From Campylobacter concisus (GTDB lineage Bacteria > Campylobacterota > Campylobacteria > Campylobacterales > Campylobacteraceae), in NCBI RefSeq assembly GCF_002913045.1, contig NZ_PPAF01000038.1, forward strand, positions 62,001 to 126,000: a DNA stretch of 64,000 bases, given 5' to 3'. Shown one piece after another: positions 1 to 9,366 of the stretch. The translations under genes were made by a program, and so were the position numbers. The notes beneath the pieces are model-generated. The model ran no database searches. It saw nothing but the letters and a program-made list of their open reading frames with translations, and had not been told where the DNA came from. Positions within the stretch are counted from its first letter, which is position 1. Every line of letters begins with the position of its first letter.

Positions 1-854
1 GCTAGCTCTGAGATAAAATAATTTGCAAGTGCTTTTGCAGCACCATCTTTATCTCTATGGGCTCCATTTATCGGTTCATCTATAACAGCATCAATCAGTG
101 ATAGACTTTTTAAATCATCAGCTGTTATTTTCATAGATTTTGTAGCTTGTTCCTGTTTAGCTGGGTCATTCCAAAGTATTGCTGCACAGCCTTCTGGAGA
201 GATAACTGAAAACACAGAATTTTTCATCATAGCAAGTCTATCAGCCACACCTATAGCTAAAGCACCACCACTTCCACCTTCGCCTATGACAACAGCAATT
301 ATTGGAGTTTTTAAATTTGCAAACTCAAACAAATTTCTAGCTATAGCTTCACTTTGTCCTCGCTCTTCAGCTCCAACACCTGGATATGCGCCTGGAGTGT
401 CTATGAGAAATAAAATGGGTAGATTAAATTTCTCAGCCATTTTTGCAACTCTAAGAGCTTTGCGATAACCCTCAGGATGAGGCATACCAAAATTTCTTCT
501 TAATTTGTTTTTAGTGCCACGTCCTTTTTGCTCGCCTATAACGACAGTCTTTTTGCCTCCGATATAGCCGATGTAGCAAACTATCGCTGGATCATCTCTA
601 AATGCCCTATCTCCATGAATCTCATATCCATCAATCAAAAACGCATTAATATAATCAATAGAATATGGTCTATCTGGATGACGAGCAAGTTGCAAACGTT
701 GATATTCGTTTAAATTTTTATATATTTTTGATATCTCTTTAGATAAATTCTTATTTAAAATTTCAACAGCATGTTCATCGCCTCTGATCTTAGCATTTGC
801 TATATCTTCATCAATTTGTTTTATGCTTTTTTCAAAATCTAAATAATTTGACAT
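1..854 (-). CDS. accA: Acetyl-CoA carboxylase carboxyltransferase subunit alpha (3' end beyond the window)
   Basis: AccA pairs with AccD to transfer carboxyl from carboxybiotin to acetyl-CoA, giving malonyl-CoA, the first step of fatty acid synthesis. About 284 residues are visible, starting at the ATG at 854-852 ([20 protein letters not shown]). The crotonase-fold core is clear: [20 protein letters not shown], then [12 protein letters not shown] and the [19 protein letters not shown] segment. Compared with roughly 310-320 residues for the family, the last 25-35 residues lie beyond position 1. The gene follows fabF so closely (fabF stop at 856) that the two are almost certainly co-transcribed in an acpP-fabF-accA order. 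Identity is certain; only the C-terminus is unseen. Confidence 0.96.
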   Translation of the reverse strand, partial: MSNYLDFEKSIKQIDEDIANAKIRGDEHAVEILNKNLSKEISKIYKNLNEYQRLQLARHPDRPYSIDYINAFLIDGYEIHGDRAFRDDPAIVCYIGYIGGKKTVVIGEQKGRGTKNKLRRNFGMPHPEGYRKALRVAKMAEKFNLPILFLIDTPGAYPGVGAEERGQSEAIARNLFEFANLKTPIIAVVIGEGGSGGALAIGVADRLAMMKNSVFSVISPEGCAAILWNDPAKQEQATKSMKITADDLKSLSLIDAVIDEPINGAHRDKDGAAKALANYFISEL

Positions 855-855
855 C

Positions 856-2067
856 TTAATCCAACTTTTTAAATATTACGACGCCATTTGTGCCGCCAAA
901 GCCAAATGAATTGCTCATAACAGCTTTTATATCAGCTTTTCTAGCTTTATTTGGAACGTAGTCTAGATCGCACTCTGGATCAGGTGTTTCATAGTTTATT
1001 GTTGGAGGGATAATGCCATCTCTCATTGCCATTATAGATATAACAGCCTCGATCGCACCAGCACCACCTAGACAGTGTCCAGTTTGACCTTTTGTTGAGC
1101 TAACTGGTGGACATTTATCACCAAAAACCGCTTTTAGTGCCGCAGTCTCATTCTTATCATTTACAGGTGTTGAAGTACCGTGCGCATTTACATAATCTAT
1201 CTTTACACCTTTTGCCATATCAAGTGCTTGTTTCATCGCACTTAATGGACCTTCAAGTGTTGGTGATGTGATATGATGTGCATCTCCGCTCTCACCAAAT
1301 CCAACTACTTCAGCATAAATTTTAGCACCTCTTGCAATAGCTGACTCATACTCTTCAAGTACAAGCGCACCGGCTCCTTCACCCATTACAAAACCATCAC
1401 GATTTGCGTCAAATGGCCTTGATGCCTTACTTGGCTCATCATTTCTAGTTGAGAGAGCTTTCATTGCTGCAAAGCCGCCTATACCTACACCACAAATAGT
1501 AGACTCAGCGCCGATAACTAGCATATTTGTAGCTTGACCAATCATAATGCATTTTACAGCTTGCGATATCGCATGAGTGCTTGCTGCACATGCTGTTACA
1601 CTAGACAAATTTGGACCCTTAAGTCCGTGATTTATAGAAACTATACCACCTAGCATATTTACAAGTGCAGATGGAATGAAAAATGGTGAAATTCTCTTTA
1701 CACCTTTTTCAAAATATGTAATCGAGTTTTTCTCAATATTTGGCAAACCGCCTATACCAGCTGCTGAACTAACGCCAAATTTATGAGCATCAAACTCTTT
1801 AAAATTTGCATCAGCCATAGCTTCATTAGATGCTTTTATGCCAAGCTGTATGAAACGATCTACTTTTTTCACCTCTTTGCCGTCTAAAATGCTATTTGGA
1901 TCAAAATCAGTTATTTCGGCAGCAATTTTAACAGGAAAGTCACTTACATCAAAGCTTGTGATCTCTTTCACACCTGTTTTACCCTCACAAATAGCCTTAA
2001 AAGAACTCTCTTTATCAAGACCAAGTGCGTTTATCATGCCTATACCAGTTACAACGACTCGTTTCAA
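856..2067 (-). CDS. fabF: 3-oxoacyl-[ACP] synthase II
   Basis: Condenses malonyl-ACP with a growing acyl-ACP in cytosolic type II fatty acid elongation. At 403 residues it has the normal length for FabF. The thiolase-fold catalytic triad is visible: Cys160 in VTACAAST, His296 in NAHGTSTP and His331 in [19 protein letters not shown] lies at the C-terminus. It sits between acpP (33 bases upstream) and accA (start one base past its stop), which is the classical arrangement. An AGGAGAT ribosome-binding site precedes the ATG. Confidence 0.97.
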   Translation of the reverse strand: MKRVVVTGIGMINALGLDKESSFKAICEGKTGVKEITSFDVSDFPVKIAAEITDFDPNSILDGKEVKKVDRFIQLGIKASNEAMADANFKEFDAHKFGVSSAAGIGGLPNIEKNSITYFEKGVKRISPFFIPSALVNMLGGIVSINHGLKGPNLSSVTACAASTHAISQAVKCIMIGQATNMLVIGAESTICGVGIGGFAAMKALSTRNDEPSKASRPFDANRDGFVMGEGAGALVLEEYESAIARGAKIYAEVVGFGESGDAHHITSPTLEGPLSAMKQALDMAKGVKIDYVNAHGTSTPVNDKNETAALKAVFGDKCPPVSSTKGQTGHCLGGAGAIEAVISIMAMRDGIIPPTINYETPDPECDLDYVPNKARKADIKAVMSNSFGFGGTNGVVIFKKLD

Positions 2068-2100
2068 TACATCTCCTTAAATCAAACTGTGTAAATTAAA

Positions 2101-2334
2101 TTATTTACCTAGTTTTTCTATATAATTTACAACGTCTTGAATGCTTATTAATTTCTCTGCTTCACTATCAGGAATTTCTACTTCAAATTTCTCTTCTAAA
2201 GCCATAACTAGCTCTACAACGTCAAGTGAGTCAGCGCCTAAATCTTCGATGATTTTAGACTCTAGTTTTACCGCTTGTGGATCTACGCTTAGTTGCTCTA
2301 CAACTACGTCTCTTACGTCTTCAAATACTGCCAT
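2101..2334 (-). CDS. acpP: Acyl carrier protein
   Basis: A 77-residue acidic protein that carries acyl chains on a 4'-phosphopantetheine arm. The attachment site is Ser36 in [12 protein letters not shown], the standard ACP motif. It is encoded immediately upstream of fabF, as in many bacteria, and shares its strand with fabG, which lies 87 bases further upstream. A strong AGGAGA site lies upstream of its ATG. Length, acidity and motif leave little doubt. Confidence 0.97.
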   Translation of the reverse strand: MAVFEDVRDVVVEQLSVDPQAVKLESKIIEDLGADSLDVVELVMALEEKFEVEIPDSEAEKLISIQDVVNYIEKLGK

Positions 2335-2421
2335 TTAAGGTCTCCTTATAAAAAATGTCTGTTATCTTATAATATTTACGCTTTTATTTATTTTAAATTT
2401 CAAAACTTGTCTGAAATTTAC

Positions 2422-3165
2422 CTACATATAAAGTCCGCCGTTTATTTTTAGCGTCTCTCCAGTTACGTAGCTTGCGTGATCACTTAGTAAAAACGCCACT
2501 GCCTCAGCCACCTCGCTAGCGCTACCAAAACGTTTTAGCGGAATGTTATCGCTATAAGTTTTCTTCACCTCATCGCTTAGTCCATGCGTCATATCAGTCT
2601 CGATAAAACCAGGAGTTACGCTGTTAAAGCGTATATTTCTACTTGCACCCTCTTTTGCAAAGCTTTTGCTCATGGCGATTAGTCCGCCCTTGCTAGCTGA
2701 ATAGTTTACCTGTCCAGCATTTCCCATCTCGCCAACGATAGATGCGACGTTTACGACCGCTCCAAAGCGCTTTTTACTCATCACTTTTAAAGCCTCTCTA
2801 CATCCGATGAAAGCTGAAGTTAAATTTGCATTTATCACATCTGTAAATTCGCTAGTTTTCATGCGAAGCGCTAGCTTGTCATTTGTGATACCAGCGTTAT
2901 TTACGAGGTAGCTTAGCTCGCCATCGCTATCAACTATCAAATTTATACCTTTTATAAACTCATCTTCGTCAGTTGCGTCAAATTTTATCACAGCAGCCTT
3001 GCCGCCATTTTGCTCGATCTCGGCCTGTAAAGCGTCTGCTATCTCAGGCTTTGAGCGGTAGTTTATCCACACTTTTAAGCCCATATTTGCAAGCGTCTTT
3101 GCGATCTGCGCACCGATACCTCTGCTTGCACCTGTTATTAGCACGTTTTTTCCGCTAAATTTCAT
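2422..3165 (-). CDS. fabG: 3-oxoacyl-[ACP] reductase
   Basis: NADPH-dependent reductase of the fatty acid elongation cycle. The 247-residue protein is a classical short-chain dehydrogenase: TGASRGIG nucleotide-binding loop at residues 11-18, NNAG at 89-92, catalytic Ser142, Tyr155 and Lys159 in NYSASK. The C-terminal TGETLKINGGLYM is typical of FabG. Location before acpP-fabF-accA supports FabG over other SDR enzymes. The coding sequence looks a little richer in GC than fabF but not enough to argue for transfer. Confidence 0.95.
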   Translation of the reverse strand: MKFSGKNVLITGASRGIGAQIAKTLANMGLKVWINYRSKPEIADALQAEIEQNGGKAAVIKFDATDEDEFIKGINLIVDSDGELSYLVNNAGITNDKLALRMKTSEFTDVINANLTSAFIGCREALKVMSKKRFGAVVNVASIVGEMGNAGQVNYSASKGGLIAMSKSFAKEGASRNIRFNSVTPGFIETDMTHGLSDEVKKTYSDNIPLKRFGSASEVAEAVAFLLSDHASYVTGETLKINGGLYM

Positions 3166-3221
3166 AAATTCTCCTTATTTTTCTAATTTTTCAACGATTG
3201 TAGCTTATATAAGCTTAACGT

Positions 3222-3641
3222 CTAAATTTTATCGTTTCTTTCCCACTTTATCTTTTTGCCAAAACCAAGGACATTACTCGTAAATTTTAGTTTTTCAAGA
3301 TTTATGCACCAAATTTTTGGATCCATTGTTTTTGCATAAAAAAATCTTTTAAAGTAAATTTCTCGTTCACTTACGCTAGCCTCTCTCATCACTCCTTGAA
3401 ACTGCACACCCTCTATCTTGCCAACGATCTTTGTATCAAGAGCAACCGTACCAGCAACAAGCTTTGAGTTTTTTAAGAATTTAACATGTGAGCTCTCATC
3501 AGAGCTAGCTAACAAAAGGCTAAAATTTAGCTCATCAAAGGCGTAAAATGCACTAAAAGCGTAAGGCTGCCCATCATCATCGATGGTGCAAACACTTGCA
3601 AGATGCATCTTTTTTAAAAATTTTACTATCCTCTCATCCAT
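3222..3641 (-). CDS. Pyridoxamine 5'-phosphate oxidase-like (FMN-binding split barrel) protein
   Basis: A 139-residue protein resembling the YhbP/PNPOx-like split-barrel group. The N-terminal MDERIVKFLKKMHLASVCTI followed by DGQPYAFSAFYAFDE is the usual first strand pair of this fold, and VAGTVALDTKIVGKIEGVQF matches the central strands. Such proteins bind FMN, F420 or haem; the ligand here cannot be told from sequence. The next gene upstream (DUF1294) ends directly against its start, suggesting a two-gene unit. The substrate is unknown. Confidence 0.7.
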   Translation of the reverse strand: MDERIVKFLKKMHLASVCTIDDDGQPYAFSAFYAFDELNFSLLLASSDESSHVKFLKNSKLVAGTVALDTKIVGKIEGVQFQGVMREASVSEREIYFKRFFYAKTMDPKIWCINLEKLKFTSNVLGFGKKIKWERNDKI

Positions 3642-4010
3642 CTAAATTCCCCTAAAAATGTCAAGAATGGCTTGAAATTTAAAGATGACTACGGCGATTA
3701 TCAGCACCCAAAGCGTAAAAATAATAAGCTCTACTAAAGTAAATTTATCTTTTGCAACTTTTTTAAAAACAAGCATCGTTAAAAATGCTCCCAAAAAGCC
3801 GCCAATTAGCGAAAAATAGTGGATCGCATTAACCTTTACAAAGCTTGGCAAAAGCCCTTTAAAAAATAGTGAAAACATCAAAATAGCAAGCAAATTTGCA
3901 AGTATCAAATAATAGCCAACGACTGGTAAAACTGGGTAGAGCCTAGCAAAGCCAAAGCTTAAAACAGTGATAAGCATAAGCAAAAAGATCCTAGTCCCAA
4001 AACAACACAT
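3642..4010 (-). CDS. DUF1294 family inner-membrane protein
   Basis: A small membrane protein with about four hydrophobic segments. HYFSLIGGFLGAFLTMLVF followed by a basic K-x-A-KDKF stretch is the DUF1294 signature. A longer reading frame starts at 4082, but the ATG at 4010 is preferred: AAGGA lies six bases before it, the protein (122 residues) begins directly with its first membrane segment (CFGTRIFLLMLITVLSFGF), and this leaves room for a promoter for the divergent gene at 4094. Function of the family is unknown. Confidence 0.7.
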   Translation of the reverse strand: MCCFGTRIFLLMLITVLSFGFARLYPVLPVVGYYLILANLLAILMFSLFFKGLLPSFVKVNAIHYFSLIGGFLGAFLTMLVFKKVAKDKFTLVELIIFTLWVLIIAVVIFKFQAILDIFRGI

Positions 4011-4093
4011 CGCCCGTCCTTTTTTGACGCATTTTACAAAATTTTGCTTTATGAAATTAAAATTTTGCCGATTTAGCCTCAAAAGGATTTAAA

Positions 4094-4615
4094 ATGCAAA
4101 CAAATTTTTACTCTCAAGGAAGCTACAACAACATGAGCTTTTCGATGAAGACTAGCTCAGGCGATGAGATAAGCTTTTCGATGTATGACAACAAAAGTTT
4201 GGAGTTTTCAAGCCAGAAAAATGGTACTTCAAGCCAAAGAAGTCTTACTCTCACGCACGAATACGGCTATGAGTTTTTATATAAAGGAAACGGCATAGAC
4301 GAGCAAGATATGAAAGAGATCGAAGAAGCGATGAAGCAAATTCGCCCACAAGTTGATGAATTTATGAAAAACGTCAAAGAGGGCGACAAGATCGCTGGCA
4401 GCAGCCAAAGCATAAGTGATCTTTCAAACAAGATCAAGCAAATGCTACCTGACGCAAAAGATCTAAATCATAAAAATTTCATAAATGACAATATGCTAAA
4501 GATGTTTGACGAGCTTCTAGCTAAAAATGACGCAAATAAAAATCTACTAAGTGCCACAAAAAGGCTATTTGACACTTTGCTTGATGAGAGCAACAAACTA
4601 TCTTACTACGCTTAA
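4094..4615 (+). CDS. Conserved Campylobacter hypothetical protein
   Basis: A 173-residue soluble protein that I do not recognise by family. It has an N-terminal part rich in Ser, Gln and Phe (MSFSMKTSSGDEISFSMYDN), a central segment predicted to be helical and charged (DEQDMKEIEEAMKQIRPQVD) and a C-terminal helix ending LDESNKLSYYA. There is no signal peptide or membrane segment. An AAAAGG site precedes the ATG. It ends at a stem-loop shared with the convergent EI24 gene, so it is probably monocistronic. Confidence 0.75.
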   Translation: MQTNFYSQGSYNNMSFSMKTSSGDEISFSMYDNKSLEFSSQKNGTSSQRSLTLTHEYGYEFLYKGNGIDEQDMKEIEEAMKQIRPQVDEFMKNVKEGDKIAGSSQSISDLSNKIKQMLPDAKDLNHKNFINDNMLKMFDELLAKNDANKNLLSATKRLFDTLLDESNKLSYYA

Positions 4616-4641
4616 ATTTAGAGCCTTTTGGCTCTAAATTT
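4614..4641. terminator. Bidirectional stem-loop terminator
   Basis: Perfect 12-base arms (aaatttagagcc / ggctctaaattt) around a tttt loop. It lies between the convergent genes ending at 4615 and 4634 and overlaps the stop codons of both. U-rich tracts flank it on both strands, so it can serve both directions. Confidence 0.75.
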
Positions 4642-5374
4642 TAACTAGTGCCTCTCTTCGATAAAAGAGGTGCGACAAGACTATCACGAAATAAAGCTGA
4701 AAAAATAGTCCCACAAGCGGTACAAGCGAGATGAGATAAAACAAAAGTGTAAAAATTATAAATTTTATCCCGCCACCTTCAAGCAGTGCTAGCTCAAATT
4801 TATCACTATCAAGAGTGTTTGAGCCAACGTCTATCAGTAAAAGTTTGTAATAGATATAAAAAAACGGCACATTTATGATGAAAAAATTTAATACTGGTAC
4901 AAATAAAAGCGGTAGGCAAACGAGCAAGATCCCAAGAAATTTCACGATCTCAACCATCATCATCTTTAGCACTCTAGCCGTGCTAGCCTCACTTTTAAGC
5001 ACGTAGTTGTAGTGCCTTTTGTTTATCTCTTTAGTCACAACCGGCGTTAAAAAGCCAGCTACGATTAGAGCAATCACGATGCTAATAATGATCGTTAAAA
5101 AGGTGCTCAGAATATAAAAAAGTATACTAACTATCCATTTTGTGGCGCTAAAGCTTAAAATTTTAATAGCAATAAAAGAGAGTGCCGAGTTTGGCTCTAA
5201 AAAGGCAAAATTCTCATTTTTGGCGCTATCACTTAAAAGATCAAATATCTCACCGCCGCTCCAGATCGTAAGCCACGTGAGACTAAAAATGCTAAGGCAA
5301 AGTGGCAAGATGGATAGCGCTATAAATTTGGCTGTAAAAAAATCTTTAAAGCCAAGGCGAAGAAGGTTTATCAT
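4634..5374 (-). CDS. EI24 domain (CysZ-like) membrane protein
   Basis: A 246-residue integral membrane protein. The start LLRLGFKDFFTAKFIALSIL and the pattern of about four to five long hydrophobic segments (near residues 15-40, 65-110, 140-170 and 205-235) match the EI24/DUF540 family, which includes the sulfate permease CysZ. No sulfate assimilation genes lie nearby, so a CysZ role is not supported and the substrate is unknown. It overlaps the upstream dut gene by four bases (ATGA), so the two are translationally linked. Confidence 0.7.
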   Translation of the reverse strand: MINLLRLGFKDFFTAKFIALSILPLCLSIFSLTWLTIWSGGEIFDLLSDSAKNENFAFLEPNSALSFIAIKILSFSATKWIVSILFYILSTFLTIIISIVIALIVAGFLTPVVTKEINKRHYNYVLKSEASTARVLKMMMVEIVKFLGILLVCLPLLFVPVLNFFIINVPFFYIYYKLLLIDVGSNTLDSDKFELALLEGGGIKFIIFTLLFYLISLVPLVGLFFQLYFVIVLSHLFYRREALVKI

Positions 5375-6066
5375 TTCACCTTTTTATATTCATGCTCAAG
5401 TGCTGCGTAAATTTCATCGATCCTGCTAACGCCATTTAACAAAATTTCACTCATCACCTCATTATCTTCGCGTCCGTTCCAATTTTTCTTATAGCTGCCT
5501 TCTTTGTAGCCATTATTTTGACGGAAGCGATTCAGCACGTTTTTAGCGATGTAGCACTCATAAAGTGAGTATAAATTTACGCCACATTTTAAAGACATAG
5601 AGAAGTAAATTTTTAAAATATCAAATATATCGTAGTCAAACCCACTACACTCATGTATGAGCATTTCAACGTCATTCATTATCTCATAAATGCTCTCGTC
5701 TTCGATCCTTAATGGCTCTTTACAAAACTTACTAAAACCGCTTGATTGGCAAATATCATCGGCTAAAGTTTCTATATCTCCAAGCTGTTTTGATTTATAA
5801 ATTTGCAAAGCTAGGCTCATAATAAAGTGCCAGATATCAACAACTTCTATGCGTAAATTTTGCTCATCAGTCTTTGCATCGATGCTCTTCCAGTGTTTCC
5901 AAGCAAAGCTATCAATCAGCTCAGCGCACTCCATATATATGCAGCGCCTCCAGCTGATTAGTTTATTTTTATTAGTATAACCATTTTCCCAGCCAAGCCC
6001 ATTTGTCTCATCATTTAGGCTTTGCTGCATCTTTAACATCTCTAAAATAATCGTTCTTTCATTCAT
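5371..6066 (-). CDS. dut: dUTP diphosphatase, dimeric (all-alpha NTP-PPase) type
   Basis: Hydrolyses dUTP to dUMP and pyrophosphate, limiting uracil incorporation and supplying dTMP synthesis. The 231-residue protein belongs to the dimeric dUTPase group related to MazG and not the trimeric beta-type. The metal-binding helices are visible as SWRRCIYMECAELIDSFAWK near residues 38-57 and RIEVVDIWHFIMS near 72-84. C. jejuni uses the same class. It overlaps the downstream EI24 gene by four bases. AAAAGG precedes the ATG at 6066. Confidence 0.9.
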   Translation of the reverse strand: MNERTIILEMLKMQQSLNDETNGLGWENGYTNKNKLISWRRCIYMECAELIDSFAWKHWKSIDAKTDEQNLRIEVVDIWHFIMSLALQIYKSKQLGDIETLADDICQSSGFSKFCKEPLRIEDESIYEIMNDVEMLIHECSGFDYDIFDILKIYFSMSLKCGVNLYSLYECYIAKNVLNRFRQNNGYKEGSYKKNWNGREDNEVMSEILLNGVSRIDEIYAALEHEYKKVK

Positions 6067-6195
6067 TTTAGGCCTTTTAAAATTTTAAAGGATTATAACA
6101 AAAAATTATTAAATGCCACGAGGCAAGCTTGACTTAAATCATTTTATGTATAAAATTTAGGAGCTAAAATAGGCAAAAATTTCAAAGGAGAAAAA

Positions 6196-6384
6196 ATGAG
6201 AGAAAAAGATCTAGTGGTTTGCAATGTTTGCGGACTAAAAAGCAGTGATGATACAAATGCAGTTTTTATCCACGCTCATAAAAATGGTGAAGAAGTTGAT
6301 ATCTGCACCAGTTGTGTTCCAAGCGTAATCCATGGCTCAGGTATGGTCGTAAAATCAAACGAAGAGATAAAGGCTGAAATTTAA
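6196..6384 (+). CDS. Four-cysteine mini-protein, probable zinc-binding
   Basis: A 62-residue protein with two CxxC pairs, Cys9/Cys12 (VVCNVCG) and Cys37/Cys40 (ICTSC), spaced as in a treble-clef or rubredoxin-like zinc knuckle. It is preceded by a clear AAAGGAG site seven bases before the ATG. Its stop codon shares bases with the stop of the convergent GGDEF-EAL gene (ttaa at 6381-6384). No function can be assigned. Confidence 0.7.
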   Translation: MREKDLVVCNVCGLKSSDDTNAVFIHAHKNGEEVDICTSCVPSVIHGSGMVVKSNEEIKAEI

Positions 6385-8696
6385 ACTTTAGCTATCATTT
6401 GAGGATCTTGTCTTACAAGGTCTTCAAATTCTTCTGCACCCATAGGACGAGATAAGAAAAGTCCTTGCACTTCATTACAATCAAGCTCTTTTAAGAAACG
6501 AATGTCTTCTTCTTTTTCTACTCCTTTTGCGCCAACTTTTATCTTCATTGCCTTCGCTAAATCGATAATTGCGGATACGATTTGTGCATCTATTTTACTA
6601 TTTGATGCTTGAGCAACAAATTCACTTGCTATTTTTATACGCTTAACACCGTACTTTCTAATATAAATAAATGAAGTATATCCAGAGCCAAAATTATCTA
6701 TACAAACATCTATATTATTTTCTTTAAGAATAGAAAAAATTTTATCAAGCGTTTTAGAATTATTTGTCCATATTTCTTCGCCAAATTCTATTTCAAAAAG
6801 CTCCGGGCTTATATGCTGCGAGCGTAAGCTAGAAATAAAATCTAAAACAAATTTTTCTGATTTACTTTGAATCTGCGCAACATTTATGCTTATTTTTGGT
6901 ATCAAGAGTTTTTCTTTTTGCCATCTATCTACATACTCTATGGTCTTTGAAACTAAAAGCGAGTAAATATCGTTTAAGATATCACTATTTACATTGACCT
7001 CTTTCATAAATTTACTTGCTTCCATCAAGCCAAATTTTTCTGATTTCCAATATAAAAAAACCTCCGCGCAGATCATTTTTTCGATTTTTAGATCAAATAT
7101 TGGTTGAAAAAATACATGAAGGTCTTCTTGTAAATTAGCTTTTTTAAGCGCGATCTCGATACTTGAGCTTAGGTGCATTTCATTGCTAATTTTATCGCTA
7201 TAAACCATAGGATTTAAAGCTGGATTTTTCTTGGCGTAATACATTGCCATATCTGCATTTTTTATAATATTTCTTGGGTTTGACGAGCTATTTTTTGTTG
7301 CTACGTCTATGCCTATTATGCACTTAAGTCCAAAGTGATATCTATCTATTTGAATTGGTTTTTCAATAGCGTCTTTTAAGGCAATACCAAGATTTAAGCG
7401 TTTTGTATGACTATTTATCTCCATTTTTGCTAATACGATAAATTCGTCCGCACTAATCCTTGCTATGGCCTCTTGTCTATTGCAAACTTCAAGTATCCTT
7501 TTTGCAACTAGCTTTAAAATTCTATCGCCTATTTCATGCCCGTAAGATGTATTTATGCTTTTAAAACGGCTTAAATTTATATAATAAACTGCGATTTCCT
7601 CATCTTCGGAGATGCTTTTGCACATTCTTTCAAGCTCATTTACTATAAAATTTCTATTGCCAAGATCTGTTAGATAGTCTTTTTCGGATATATCTTGAAG
7701 TCTTAAATTTGCGAGCATAAGTTCATTAGTTCGCTCATGCATCGACTTTTCCATCTCTCTATGAAGATTTCTCTCATAATCTAATATTTTTCTGCTTGCA
7801 ATAGAGCTTTTAACATAGTAATTAACAATAGCATTTACAACTAAAACAAAAAGTGAGATGAGCGCACTAAAAGATGTTAAATCTTCCTGTAATAGCAAAG
7901 GTAAAACTATTATTATTGGTAGCCATTTTGATCCTATTGAGATATCTTTATCGGTATTTGTAACATATTCATTTTTAGCTTTTAAATGAAAAGCTCCTAT
8001 CATCAAGAAGAAGAAAGGAACGATATATAAAAAATCTATTTTATGGCCAAAATTTACATTTGAGATCTGACTATAGAAAATAAATAAATTTAGCATCGTA
8101 AATAAGATGCTAGCTGATATAAGGTAAAAGCCACTAATTTTTATATGAAGCAAACTGCTTGTAAAAATCTCACTTAAAGTAATAAAAAGTATAAGAAAAT
8201 TTATGGCTACAATAGAGAGAAAAACGATATTTGATCTATTATTTATCATCGATGAAATATCTATTTCGTCAAAAATACCATATATTAACATTGCTATTAA
8301 AAAAAAGACACTTATGCTATCCATAATAATGGCTAGTTTTTCTTGACTGGCTGCAAATTTTGAATACAAAAATATACTAACGCCAGCTAAAATAGATATC
8401 ATCGGCAACATAAAAAATACATCAAGATACGCATAAGAACTATGAGCCCGCAATAGTGCATCTTGATTTAACACCATTAATGCATCGCAAATAGACCATA
8501 AAAAAACACCAAAACATATTGCAAGCCAATGCGTTATTTTGGTTTTTACTTTATCCATTGAAGTATAAATGCCAAAAGTTATCATAAAGAAACTAAGCAA
8601 AATAGATATTTTTCCAATTAGATTATAGTCTAGTAAAGATGCTAATAGTGCAAATACGAATAGCGCTACAACTGCAACTAAGATCCATTTTTGCAT
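6381..8696 (-). CDS. Membrane GGDEF-EAL protein with degenerate active sites
   Basis: A 771-residue protein: an N-terminal half with about eight membrane segments (residues 1-300), a short coiled linker (around 305-335), a GGDEF-like domain and an EAL-like domain. Both enzymatic domains look dead. The GGDEF motif reads SADEF and the metal-binding Asp of DxDxFK is lost (INLSRFK). In the EAL domain the EALxRW motif is EVFLYW, DDFGTG is DNFGSG and AEGVE is AKGVE. It may therefore bind c-di-GMP or act as a regulatory partner and not make or degrade it. It is a paralogue of the gene ending at 9359. Confidence 0.88.
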   Translation of the reverse strand: MQKWILVAVVALFVFALLASLLDYNLIGKISILLSFFMITFGIYTSMDKVKTKITHWLAICFGVFLWSICDALMVLNQDALLRAHSSYAYLDVFFMLPMISILAGVSIFLYSKFAASQEKLAIIMDSISVFFLIAMLIYGIFDEIDISSMINNRSNIVFLSIVAINFLILFITLSEIFTSSLLHIKISGFYLISASILFTMLNLFIFYSQISNVNFGHKIDFLYIVPFFFLMIGAFHLKAKNEYVTNTDKDISIGSKWLPIIIVLPLLLQEDLTSFSALISLFVLVVNAIVNYYVKSSIASRKILDYERNLHREMEKSMHERTNELMLANLRLQDISEKDYLTDLGNRNFIVNELERMCKSISEDEEIAVYYINLSRFKSINTSYGHEIGDRILKLVAKRILEVCNRQEAIARISADEFIVLAKMEINSHTKRLNLGIALKDAIEKPIQIDRYHFGLKCIIGIDVATKNSSSNPRNIIKNADMAMYYAKKNPALNPMVYSDKISNEMHLSSSIEIALKKANLQEDLHVFFQPIFDLKIEKMICAEVFLYWKSEKFGLMEASKFMKEVNVNSDILNDIYSLLVSKTIEYVDRWQKEKLLIPKISINVAQIQSKSEKFVLDFISSLRSQHISPELFEIEFGEEIWTNNSKTLDKIFSILKENNIDVCIDNFGSGYTSFIYIRKYGVKRIKIASEFVAQASNSKIDAQIVSAIIDLAKAMKIKVGAKGVEKEEDIRFLKELDCNEVQGLFLSRPMGAEEFEDLVRQDPQMIAKV

Positions 8697-8786
8697 GCCA
8701 GTTATAGATGATTTTGATAATAAAAAAATAGTGTCCCTCTCCTAAGAAATAGTCCAAATTATACAAAAATTGACTTTGCTTTTGGT

Positions 8787-8792
8787 TATAAT
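8787..8792 (+). promoter_or_regulatory. Putative sigma-70 -10 box for the YcxB-like gene
   Basis: TATAAT in an AT-rich context 35 bases before the ATG at 8827. Campylobacter promoters usually show only a -10 box plus periodic T-tracts, which is what is seen here. Confidence 0.5.
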
Positions 8793-8826
8793 TTCCCAAA
8801 AATTTTAAAATTCACAAAGGTATCTT

Positions 8827-9366
8827 ATGAAGTGCAATATCGTCATAAATGGACAAAATTTAATAGATTATAAATCTTTTATCTTATTTTTCTCAAAGGC
8901 GGCAAGAAAGCAGTATTTTATAAACACTTTTATGATATTTACTGAAGCCATCATAGCTGGTTTTGTTGCTGATATGCTATTAAAAAGTAAAATTTTTACT
9001 GTTATTGGAGCTGTTTTTGCTATATTTTGGATCATTTTTTATCCTATTTTTTTAAAAAGAAGTCGCATAGCTGCATTAAAGAGAATTGAAATTTCAGACG
9101 TTCAAAAGCAAATGAATTTTGAAGTAAATGAGAAATTTCTGGCTTACTATGAAGGCGAACCCAAAGAAAATGAAAAATTTGACCTAAATGAAGTTAGTGA
9201 AATTTATGAACTAAAAAATATCTTTATCATTTTTTTAGAAGAAAAGATTCATCTAATAATCCCAAAAGATGAAACTAGCTCAAAAATGATAAATGAGCTG
9301 GCCAAACTTTGCCATAAAGATATTTTGAAATTTGAAAATTTTAGCGCAAAAAGCGTGCTTAAATAG
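8827..9366 (+). CDS. YcxB-like membrane protein
   Basis: A 179-residue protein with two adjacent membrane segments (about residues 34-52 and 56-75: TFMIFTEAIIAGFVADML and FTVIGAVFAIFWIIFYPIFL), then a soluble C-terminal domain with FLAYYEGEPKENEKFDLNEV and IIFLEEKIHLIIPKDE. This layout matches YcxB-like proteins, whose function is unknown. It lies between two convergently placed GGDEF-EAL genes on the other strand; its 3' end overlaps the end of the second one by eight bases. Confidence 0.65.
   Translation: MKCNIVINGQNLIDYKSFILFFSKAARKQYFINTFMIFTEAIIAGFVADMLLKSKIFTVIGAVFAIFWIIFYPIFLKRSRIAALKRIEISDVQKQMNFEVNEKFLAYYEGEPKENEKFDLNEVSEIYELKNIFIIFLEEKIHLIIPKDETSSKMINELAKLCHKDILKFENFSAKSVLK

Noticed and set aside
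286..713. Plus-strand ORFs over the accA region
   Set aside because: They lie antisense to the clearly conserved AccA reading frame and have no family match.
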